A DNA stretch of 22,113 bases from a bacterium (lineage in GTDB: Bacteria > Chloroflexota > Dormibacteria > UBA8260 > Bog-877), in assembly GCA_021791455.1 (NCBI GenBank), contig JAJYWM010000184.1, forward strand, positions 1-22,113, read 5' to 3'. The position numbers and the translations under genes are program-made. Below, in pieces: positions 8,222 to 13,997 of the stretch. Every line of letters starts with the position of its first letter. Position 1 is the stretch's first letter. Below the pieces are notes generated by a model that had not been told where the DNA came from, searched no databases, and saw nothing but the letters and a program-made list of their open reading frames with translations.

Positions 8222-9319
8222 TCACGGCTCTTCCCTCCCCGGCCCGTTCCCGGCCGGCCCAGTCAAGAACCGTGCCGGGTTGTCCACCAGTAACATCCTC
8301 AGGTCGGAGTCGCTAAACCCCCGGCGGACCAAGCAGGGCACGACCCGGGTCAGGAGGTGGTCGTATCCGCGGCCTCCGTTGGCCCGGCGCTGCATCTTGG
8401 TGCAGACATCCTGGGAGAGCAGAATCTGCCCTAGGAAGCCCTCGCCGGCCAAGCGCTCCAGCGCCTCGAGGCGCTCCCGATCGGTTGGCTCTCTGAGGCC
8501 CCGATCCGTGAACTGGCACTCCGACCCCCACGTGTCGAACTCGAGGAAGCATCCCCGCTCGGCCAGCTTGCGGTGGTACCCGTGCTCGAGGGTCTCGTCC
8601 AGGTGGCTCAGGGCGACCCGGGTCAGGTCTGCGCCCGCAAGTTCCAAGACCCTGAGGACCGCCTCCCCCTCACTGGCAAACAGCGTGAGGTGGACGTTGA
8701 TTCCCACCCCCGTACGGGCCTGCACCTTCGCGGCGGCACGGAGGACCTTCTCCTCGTCGGGGTGAACCGGTGAGCTTGTGCCCAGCTCACCGATGACGCC
8801 GGCCCTCACTCCGGTTCCGTCGAAGCCATCGAGGAGATCCCGGAGCATCTCCTCCTCAATCCTCTCTTGGGCAGCGTCCGACAGCCACGGCGGATGAGCG
8901 GCCTTGACGTAGAACCCCGTCCCGGCGACGACCTGCACCCCGGACCGCTCTGCAAGTGCCCTGAGCCCGGCAGGGAACGGACCGATGGTCCGGCTCGAGA
9001 GGTCGATTAGCGATCGCCCCCCGGCGAGGCGGAAGGCCTGCAGGTCGCTGAGAGCTTCCTCGAAGTCGTCGAGCCGCAAGTTGTCCCGGGAGTGGTACGG
9101 GTCGGCGTTGAGGGCGTCGTGGAGCTCAAGGGCCACCGGCGCGTCCACGAGCCATCGCCTGTCGGGGCTGGCCGGCTCGTGCCAAAGGCAGGACAGATCC
9201 AGAAGGAGGTGCTCGTGGGCCAGGGTGACACCCAGGTCGGAAGCTTCCAGGGCGCCGGCTACCGACGCGACCTGCCGCTGCGGAGCCGGCGTCCTCCGGG
9301 CCGGCGGTTTGCCGGCCGT
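8222..9319 (-). CDS. Phosphotriesterase-family (PTE/PHP/PTER) metallohydrolase with non-canonical start
   Basis: This is a TIM-barrel binuclear metal hydrolase of the amidohydrolase superfamily, probably acting on a lactone, ester or amide. The metal ligands are His35 and His37 in TLAHEHLLLDLS, Glu178 in GVIGELGTSS (the bridging ligand is Glu, as in PHP-type members, not the carboxylated Lys of organophosphate hydrolases), His210 in INVHLT, His239 in ALSHLDE and Asp304 in LLSQD. GYDHLLTRVVP near the C-terminus is also family-typical. The first ATG/GTG/TTG is GTG 9148, which would delete the HxH motif. Upstream the frame stays open to the TGA of the binding-protein gene (9344-9346) without any standard start. 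I place the start at ACG 9319, five bases after AGAGG (9329-9325), giving 365 residues; CTG or ATC starts or a sequence error are alternatives. It lies between the solute-binding protein and the aminotransferase. Confidence 0.8.
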   Translation of the reverse strand, partial: TAGKPPARRTPAPQRQVASVAGALEASDLGVTLAHEHLLLDLSCLWHEPASPDRRWLVDAPVALELHDALNADPYHSRDNLRLDDFEEALSDLQAFRLAGGRSLIDLSSRTIGPFPAGLRALAERSGVQVVAGTGFYVKAAHPPWLSDAAQERIEEEMLRDLLDGFDGTGVRAGVIGELGTSSPVHPDEEKVLRAAAKVQARTGVGINVHLTLFASEGEAVLRVLELAGADLTRVALSHLDETLEHGYHRKLAERGCFLEFDTWGSECQFTDRGLREPTDRERLEALERLAGEGFLGQILLSQDVCTKMQRRANGGRGYDHLLTRVVPCLVRRGFSDSDLRMLLVDNPARFLTGPAGNGPGREEP

Positions 9320-9343
9320 TGCTTCCTCTGGGCCGCCGATCCC

Positions 9344-11302
9344 TCAGCCCCCCAGCTCGTAGTCCTGGGGGTAGATCTCGGTGAAGACCCCCTGAGGCAC
9401 GATTCCGCTGAGATTCTTCTTGTAGACGGTCAACTGGAAGGGCAGGTTCGGAAGCATCCCGAATATCGCCTGGCGCAGGACGTAGTCCTCGTACTTGTAC
9501 ATGGCCTGCTTCTCAGCGGACAGGTTGGCGGCCGTGTGGGTGAGGTTGATGTCAGCGGTGAGCTCCGGTGACGTGAAGTCACCTGCGTTGGCACCGCCGT
9601 TGGAGAACATCACCCCCCCGGTGGGCAGTCCGCCGAGCCAGGTCCAGCCATCGGTGGGGTACCAGTCGACGATCTGCCAGCCGGCGCAGGGGGTCGAGGG
9701 GGTGCAGTTGTTGAAGGCGACGCCGATGGCCTGGGCCACGGGCGTGGCGCTGAGTTGAAGCGAGATGCCGGCCTTGGATGAGAGGGTGGACTGGTAGGCC
9801 TGCATCTCACTGGTCAGGGCCGTGGAGCCGCTGGCGTACAGGAGCTTGAAAGTGGCCGCTTGCCCTGAGGAGATGCCCTGTCCGCAGTCCGAGGACCCGG
9901 TGCCGGCCCGAGCGCACACCGTAGTGCCCCCGGGGTGGACCGACCAGCCGTGAGCGGAGAGCAGTGCCACAGCCCGAGAGGGGTCATAGGGATAAACCTG
10001 GGCGCCGCTCTCCAGTGGGCTCACGAACGGATCGTTGGGCGGGTATGTCGGTACCACGCCGTTCTCCACCTTGCCCACCCCGCTCTGGAACGAGGTGATG
10101 TACTGCGGCTGGTTGATCAACAGTTGCAGGGCCTCCCGGAAGTACTGCTGCCGGAAGATGGGGCCCACGGTGGGGTTGGTGAAGTTGTAGGCGATCAAGT
10201 TGAGCCCGAAAACGTACCACGGCGCGTAGCTGTAGCCCTCTTTCTTCTCCAGAAGCGGGATCTGGTTTAGGTCCTGGGGCGGGACGTAGCCGATGGTCAC
10301 CGACCCGCCGCGGACGGCATCGAACTCCGAGGTGTCGCTGGTGAAAGGCAGCTCCTCGAAGGCGGCGATCTTCGGCTTCTGGGGGCCGGAGTAGGACTTG
10401 TTGGGCAGCATCTTGACAAAGCCGGTGTTCTGGTACTGGCTGAGGTGGAAGGGCCCGTCCACCACCTGCCAGAGCGGGTTGGTGTCGTAGGTGGCGGTGT
10501 CCTCAGACTGGGAGTTGAGGAACTGTGCCACCCCGAGCGCGCCGGTGGAGGCGGTCCCGGGATCGGCGGGCACGTAGCAGTTGGTGCAGCTCTGCCCGGG
10601 ACCGACAGGAAGCAGCACGCGCGCATGCGCGGTCTCGTCATAGGTGCCGACCGGGCCACTGGACGAGAGCCGGTCCCAGGATTGGGCCGGCAGGGGATAG
10701 ATCTGAGTCAGCTCGTTGTCCAGGAACCAGGTCGGGTTGTAAGAGGCGTTGAGCCTCAGGACCACGGTGTAGGTACCAGTCTGCTGGTAGCTGACGACGT
10801 TCTCGGGAAACTCACCCGGCACCGCATCTCCCCAGCCCGGGCCAGGGGCACTGCTGCTGCCAATCAGCGGAGCTTGCGGGTCGGTGACGGCGCTCAACAG
10901 GTTGAGCCAGAAGATGACGTCTCTGGCAGTCACCGGAGTACCGTCTGACCAGACCCAGTGCTTGAGGGTGACGGTCACGACCGAGTTGTTGTCCGAGAAT
11001 GCCGGCAGCTCGGCCAAGCTCAGGCTAGGATCGACAGCTGGCTGTCCTTGGTTGCCCAGCCAGTAGAGCGGCAGGAACATCTGGCTGGAGAACTGCCCCC
11101 GATTGGCATCGGTGAGCTCAGCGCCGTTCTGCATCGGGAATATGTAGTTGGGAGTCGCCCCGACTGCTTCGGCGAAAGTCACCACGCTCGACCCCGGACG
11201 CGCCCGGTGACCGTTGGCGCTGGAGCAGGCGGCCATGGTCAGCATCACCGCCAACCCCCCGACGACCAGCGGAAGGGCCCCCCGATATCCATAAGGCTTC
11301 AT
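9344..11302 (-). CDS. Family-5 extracellular solute-binding lipoprotein (peptide/nickel/opine ABC type)
   Basis: This is a membrane-anchored receptor of an ABC importer that captures oligopeptides or other larger amino compounds. It has 652 residues from ATG 11302. The signal peptide has the lipobox TMAAC, giving lipidation at Cys26. The SBP_bac_5 signature is WSDGTPVTARDVIFWLNL, about residues 117-134, and the tail includes QAIFGMLPNLPFQLTVYKK. At 652 residues it is longer than the usual 500-600 of the family. No permease or ATPase gene for this receptor type lies in the window, so it must work with distant components or as a scavenging receptor. It is the first gene after the regulated promoter at 11394-11422, and its stop lies just ahead of the hydrolase coding region. 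The ligand is unknown. Confidence 0.9.
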   Translation of the reverse strand: MKPYGYRGALPLVVGGLAVMLTMAACSSANGHRARPGSSVVTFAEAVGATPNYIFPMQNGAELTDANRGQFSSQMFLPLYWLGNQGQPAVDPSLSLAELPAFSDNNSVVTVTLKHWVWSDGTPVTARDVIFWLNLLSAVTDPQAPLIGSSSAPGPGWGDAVPGEFPENVVSYQQTGTYTVVLRLNASYNPTWFLDNELTQIYPLPAQSWDRLSSSGPVGTYDETAHARVLLPVGPGQSCTNCYVPADPGTASTGALGVAQFLNSQSEDTATYDTNPLWQVVDGPFHLSQYQNTGFVKMLPNKSYSGPQKPKIAAFEELPFTSDTSEFDAVRGGSVTIGYVPPQDLNQIPLLEKKEGYSYAPWYVFGLNLIAYNFTNPTVGPIFRQQYFREALQLLINQPQYITSFQSGVGKVENGVVPTYPPNDPFVSPLESGAQVYPYDPSRAVALLSAHGWSVHPGGTTVCARAGTGSSDCGQGISSGQAATFKLLYASGSTALTSEMQAYQSTLSSKAGISLQLSATPVAQAIGVAFNNCTPSTPCAGWQIVDWYPTDGWTWLGGLPTGGVMFSNGGANAGDFTSPELTADINLTHTAANLSAEKQAMYKYEDYVLRQAIFGMLPNLPFQLTVYKKNLSGIVPQGVFTEIYPQDYELGG

Positions 11303-11393
11303 GCACTAGCCCCCGTCTTACTGCCGCGCACGAGGCATAGCCTCTCTGGTCCAGCCGCGATCGACACCCTAGCCCGACGGAACATGACGTTGC

Positions 11394-11422
11394 ATTCTGG
11401 ATACTGGACTCAGGATTGTCAA
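11394..11422 (-). promoter_or_regulatory. Sigma-70 type promoter with operator-like dyad, upstream of the binding-protein operon
   Basis: Read on the minus strand, TTGACA (11422-11417) is a perfect -35 box. It is followed by exactly 17 bases and CAGAAT (11399-11394), a 4/6 -10 box. Transcription would begin near 11387, about 85 bases before the ATG. The spacer plus -10 (11394-11416) is itself an imperfect 23-base dyad, with ATTCTG against CAGGAT arms centred on 11405. This would suit repression by the neighbouring GntR protein, which is inference. Confidence 0.6.
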
Positions 11423-11503
11423 GAGGCTCGGCAGCGAGTGGCGCCGGCCCTAGGCCCTCGATCCAGTGACCGGCTAGGCGGCGGCCCACCTCCTGGTGTC
11501 CCT

Positions 11504-11522
11504 CTCCCGCAGTGGGCGGGAG
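11504..11522 (-). terminator. Hairpin after the GntR gene, possible terminator
   Basis: CTCCCGC (11504-11510), AGTGG loop, GCGGGAG (11516-11522) is a perfect seven-base-pair stem. It is about 80 bases past the regulator stop and before the binding-protein promoter. There is no T-run in the direction of transcription, so the terminator role is tentative. Nothing else is visible in 11303-11598 apart from the promoter. Confidence 0.35.
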
Positions 11523-11598
11523 GAGTGCGCGCTTCCGCTTGGCTTACCGAGGGTGCCCGCGGGCTTGGGGCTGGCGCTGCCCGGGCCGGACTGGTCCC

Positions 11599-12336
11599 TC
11601 AGGGACGGGCGGTGGCCGCGGCAGGTCGCTCCACCACCCAGTGCCGGAGGGCGTTGACCACGTGCTGCCGAGCCAGCCTTTCGGCGAGCTCCTCCTCCCG
11701 ATTGACGATCGCGTCAAGGATGGAGCGATGTTCCCTGGCGGAACGGAGGAGCCGTTCCTCCCCTTCGTCCAGGTGGAGGTATGTGGCTTGGGAGGACATC
11801 CGCACCAGGGAGCCGAACTGATCCAGCCAGCGGTGCTCCAAGCCCCTCAGCAGCCCTACGTGAAAGGCGGCATTGGTGACCATATAGGCCTTCTTTTCCC
11901 CCCTGACGCTGGCCCTGTCCATCTCGTCCAGCATCTTGGTGAAGGCGGCCCGCTGCGACTCCGCAAGCCCGCGGCGCGCCCACAGACGGCCGACCAGACC
12001 GTCGATCACCTCCCGAACCTCCATCATCTCGCGGGCCGCCTCCCCAGCTAGGTCGACCACGCGGCTGCCCCCGGTGACCGGCGTCTCGACCAGCCCTTCG
12101 ACCTCGAGAAGGCGGAGCGACTCACGCAGCGGGGTGCGACTGATCCCCAGGCGGCCGGCCAACTCCTCCTGCCTCAGGACACTTCCCGGTGGCAGTTGTC
12201 CTCCGAATATCAGGCCCCGCAACTGGTCCGCTGCTGCCTCCGCCAGGCGCGAGGGCCGCTTGATCGCCACCGGACCTGTGAGCTCACCCCGCCCGTCCTT
12301 CGCAACGCCGCCTTCCCCGGCAATCCATCTAGACAT
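11599..12336 (-). CDS. GntR/FCD-family transcriptional regulator
   Basis: This is a dimeric DNA-binding regulator, likely controlling the downstream catabolic operon in response to a carboxylate or amino-acid-type effector. It has 245 residues. The winged helix-turn-helix covers about residues 28-95, with GGQLPPGSVLRQEELAGRLG and ISRTPLRESLRLLEVEGLV matching the GntR pattern. The remainder is an all-helical FCD (FadR C-terminal) domain, with candidate metal or ligand residues in NAAFHVGLL, EHRSILDAI and ARQHVVNAL. The start ATG 12336 lacks a clear ribosome site; GTG 12270 would remove 22 residues and still keep the whole DNA-binding domain. It sits about 300 bases upstream of the solute-binding gene in the same orientation. 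Both promoters share TGCATTCT, consistent with autoregulation. The effector is unknown. Confidence 0.9.
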   Translation of the reverse strand: MSRWIAGEGGVAKDGRGELTGPVAIKRPSRLAEAAADQLRGLIFGGQLPPGSVLRQEELAGRLGISRTPLRESLRLLEVEGLVETPVTGGSRVVDLAGEAAREMMEVREVIDGLVGRLWARRGLAESQRAAFTKMLDEMDRASVRGEKKAYMVTNAAFHVGLLRGLEHRWLDQFGSLVRMSSQATYLHLDEGEERLLRSAREHRSILDAIVNREEELAERLARQHVVNALRHWVVERPAAATARP

Positions 12337-12374
12337 CAGCGGCCCCAGACGGAACTCGGTTCTGCCGCATCGCC

Positions 12375-12383
12375 TGCATTCTA
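12375..12383 (-). promoter_or_regulatory. Candidate -10 box and shared TGCATTCT motif upstream of the GntR gene
   Basis: On the minus strand TAGAAT (12383-12378) matches the -10 consensus at five of six bases, about 42 bases before the ATG. No good -35 is seen at 16-18 bases. The forward-strand octamer TGCATTCT (12375-12382) is identical to bases 11391-11398 over the -10 of the binding-protein promoter, and CTGGAT (12392-12397) follows on the same side as CAGGAT does there. Confidence 0.35.
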
Positions 12384-12615
12384 ATCAGACCGCTGGATCC
12401 GAGAACAGGGAGGGGGCGGGCGCACACCTTCCCAGCGTCACCCTGCCGTTCCCCACACCGCCGAAGCGGCAGTGGGCCCAGGAGCCGCTTCGTCACGGGC
12501 CAACGGGCCACGTTCCCCCCCACCGCCTATAGGCCACCACGGTGCGGGGGCCAACGTCCTACAAGATGATACTTCCTCGCCCAGGGGCTCTGCGGCCAGC
12601 ACTCAGTCGTGGCCA

Positions 12616-12632
12616 CCAACACGTAGTGTTGG
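12616..12632. repeat. Perfect inverted repeat CCAACAC-GTA-GTGTTGG, operator-like
   Basis: Seven-base arms (12616-12622 and 12626-12632) flank GTA. There is no adjacent T-run on either strand, so a terminator is unlikely. At about 105 bases upstream of the cupin -10 box it could be a binding site for a dimeric regulator. Confidence 0.5.
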
Positions 12633-12735
12633 AGATGGGTGACGGGGTGGGGATCCCTTGGCCGAGGTCCAAGGCCGTGCTGCCGCACCCGCCGGCGCTC
12701 TACGCGGCGGCGGCGCTTACGCTCCTTACCTTGGC

Positions 12736-12741
12736 TATAGT
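12736..12741 (+). promoter_or_regulatory. -10 box TATAGT of the cupin gene, probably leaderless transcript
   Basis: TATAGT differs from TATAAT at one base and ends nine bases before GTG 12750, so transcription would begin at or right next to the start codon. There is no Shine-Dalgarno, which fits a leaderless mRNA. A -35 box is not evident. Confidence 0.5.
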
Positions 12742-12749
12742 TGGGTGCC

Positions 12750-13100
12750 GTGGAACCAGTGGACCTCGCCGAGGCCCTGGCGGGGCTGAGGGGCCCCTGG
12801 CGGCCACGGACCGTCGCCACGGTGAACCACCACGCCCTGCGGGTGGTGCGAGCCTTGGGGGAATTCAGCTGGCACTCCCACCCCGACACCGATGAGCTCT
12901 TCTTCGTGCTTTCGGGGATTCTCTCGATTCAAACTGAGGCGGGGGAGGTGCGAATAGGGCCGGGCCGGCTGCACGTGGTTCCAATGGGGGTGAGGCACCG
13001 GCCCAGCTCTGCCGAGGGGGCCGACGTCCTGCTCTTCGAGCCCGAATCCACCGTCAACACCGGGGACAGCCCGGGGCCACTCACCGCACCTCCGGAGTGA
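12750..13100 (+). CDS. Small single-domain cupin protein
   Basis: This is a 116-residue beta-barrel protein likely binding one metal. Both cupin motifs are present: FSWHSHPDTDELFFVLSG (H-x-H, then Glu, then Gly) and GPGRLHVVPMGVRH (P-x-G-x2-H). Small cupins of this kind act as isomerases, dioxygenases or sugar/ligand-binding proteins, and the sequence alone does not say which. The start GTG 12750 is preferred because TATAGT ends at 12741; a TTG at 12741 would overlap that box. The gene is transcribed away from the GntR gene and is not in an operon. A link to the catabolic cluster is possible but only by proximity. The C-terminus after FEPES is probably disordered. Confidence 0.85.
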   Translation: MEPVDLAEALAGLRGPWRPRTVATVNHHALRVVRALGEFSWHSHPDTDELFFVLSGILSIQTEAGEVRIGPGRLHVVPMGVRHRPSSAEGADVLLFEPESTVNTGDSPGPLTAPPE

Positions 13101-13130
13101 GCCCCGACAGGGCAGGGTTCAGGAGGTGAT

Positions 13131-13211
13131 GTGAGCGCCGGGTTCAGGTGCGCAGCGTTAACCGCGATCATTCACGGGGATAGGCAGAGGGGTGGTCAGG
13201 GGGTGGGATAA
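13131..13211 (+). CDS. Possible 26-residue small ORF with an ideal ribosome-binding site
   Basis: AGGAGGTGAT (13121-13130), a near-perfect complement of the 16S rRNA end, directly precedes GTG 13131. The spacing is four bases from AGGAGG. The frame runs 26 codons (VSAGFRCAALTAIIHG..., rich in Gly and Arg at the end) to TAA 13209-13211. No family is recognised and the peptide has no clear helix or signal. The frame could easily be chance; only the strong ribosome site argues for it. Its position 30 bases after the cupin stop would allow co-transcription. Confidence 0.25.
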   Translation: MSAGFRCAALTAIIHGDRQRGGQGVG

Positions 13212-13215
13212 GCGG

Positions 13216-13249
13216 CTGCGGCCGGCGCGAGCCGGCGGACTGGCCGCAG
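13216..13249. repeat. Nested inverted repeats (alternative hairpins)
   Basis: CTGCGGCC (13216-13223) pairs perfectly with GGCCGCAG (13242-13249). Overlapping it, GCCGGC (13221-13226) and GCCGGC (13231-13236) close a GCGA tetraloop. The two structures compete for the same bases. There is no T-run, so the role is unknown. Confidence 0.5.
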
Positions 13250-13418
13250 GCGGTTAGCTCGGGCACGGTACGGGCGCGCCGCAGAGGGCTTGAGCGGCTT
13301 TCCGAGTGGTTCAAGGGCAGTTGGGACCGAGGAGGATGGGGACCGGGGCAGCGGGGGCGGGGAGGGTCAGGAGAGGAGAGCGGCCCGCCGGTGGGTGCCG
13401 AGGAGGGCCTTGGCATCG

Positions 13419-13607
13419 GGCCAGCCAGGCCGAGTTGGCGTCGAAGTCACTGAAGGGGAAGCGCTCCAGGCCCGCGGCCTTGGGACGGCCGATGTGGTCC
13501 TGCACGTGGGCATAGGCCCGCATGAACCCGTCCAGCTCCACCGGATCACCCTGGCGATCGGTGTAGAAGCCCCAGAAGCGGTGCTCCGGCGAGGGGAAGA
13601 GGCTGGT
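13419..13607 (-). pseudogene. Remnant of an IS1380-family transposase
   Basis: The minus-strand frame after TAG (13610-13608) reads EHRFWGFYTDRQGDPVELDG, then MRAYAHVQDHIGRPKAAGLE, then RFPFSDFDANSAWLA. This matches the C-terminal block of IS1380 (DDE) transposases, where a HARVEDRI...K..GL...P...F..N.AWL pattern is conserved; here His, Asp, Ile, Lys, Gly-Leu, Asn and Trp-Leu are kept. The N-terminal two thirds, including most catalytic acids, are missing, and the frame after AWLA loses similarity. It is therefore an inactive fragment of about 60 codons. Family recognition is from memory of the motif. Neighbouring repeats suggest further IS debris. Confidence 0.6.
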
Positions 13608-13867
13608 CTAGGTGCCGGGTTGGCGGGTTTCCGGCGCACGATCGGGTGCGAGGAGGCTCGTTCGAGAGCTTGCAGAACTCGGTCAGCTCCGCGTCCTCTG
13701 CCCGTACCACAGCTCTCCGTCCTGGCGCACTGTTAGCGATCATCTGAAACTCCCCAGAGCTGATCACTGAAATTCCCGTGTGCCCAGGCGAAGGGCCGAT
13801 CAACCAGCGGGTGAGAGTCCCGCCCGGGCAAGCCACCAGAGGAGCCCGGTAGTCAACCTCCGGCAAG

Positions 13868-13997
13868 CTGTCCAGTTTTGGTGGCCGCCACTGTCCAGTT
13901 CTCAATGGCCACTGACACGGTACAGGGAGGATCTGAGGTCGGTCGGCGCCGAGGCTCTGGCGGGAAACTGGCTGAGGACGGCAGAAACTGGCTAAGG
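13868..13997. repeat. Two inverted pairs of CCAGTT-containing repeats, IS-end-like
   Basis: On the plus strand CTGTCCAGTT occurs at 13868-13877 and 13891-13900, each followed by a GGCC-containing tail. On the minus strand AGCCAGTTTC occurs twice (within 13985-13997 and 13965-13977; on the plus strand these read AAACTGGCTGAGG and AAACTGGCTAAGG, 20 bases apart). Multiple short repeats facing inward are typical of IS21-like termini, so this may be the collapsed ends of such an element. The MATE stop codon lies inside the last repeat. Confidence 0.4.

Larger units (their letters stand above)
12337..12749. other. Intergenic region between gntR and the cupin gene
   Basis: I see no convincing gene in these 413 bases. 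Open frames here (for example plus-strand 12542-12895 and minus-strand 12527-12889) overlap the cupin gene and show no family signature. The stretch contains the gntR promoter candidate, a tandem GGGCCAAC/GGGCCACG repeat near 12497-12512, a perfect inverted repeat at 12616-12632 and the cupin -10 box at 12736. Confidence 0.6.
13101..13991. other. Degenerate, mobile-element-derived region without intact genes
   Basis: This 891-base stretch separates the cupin gene from the MATE gene. Its open frames are short and mutually overlapping. It holds a possible 26-codon ORF, nested inverted repeats, a transposase fragment and two oppositely oriented pairs of CCAGTT-containing repeats. GGGTTCAGG occurs twice at its left edge (13115-13123 and 13140-13148). 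The overall picture is an insertion-sequence graveyard. Confidence 0.6.

Noticed and set aside
13296..13330. tRNA-Ser/Leu-like D-arm sequence (CCGAGTGGTTCAAGG)
   Set aside because: No matching acceptor stem, anticodon arm or GGTTCGA T-arm follows, so there is no tRNA.
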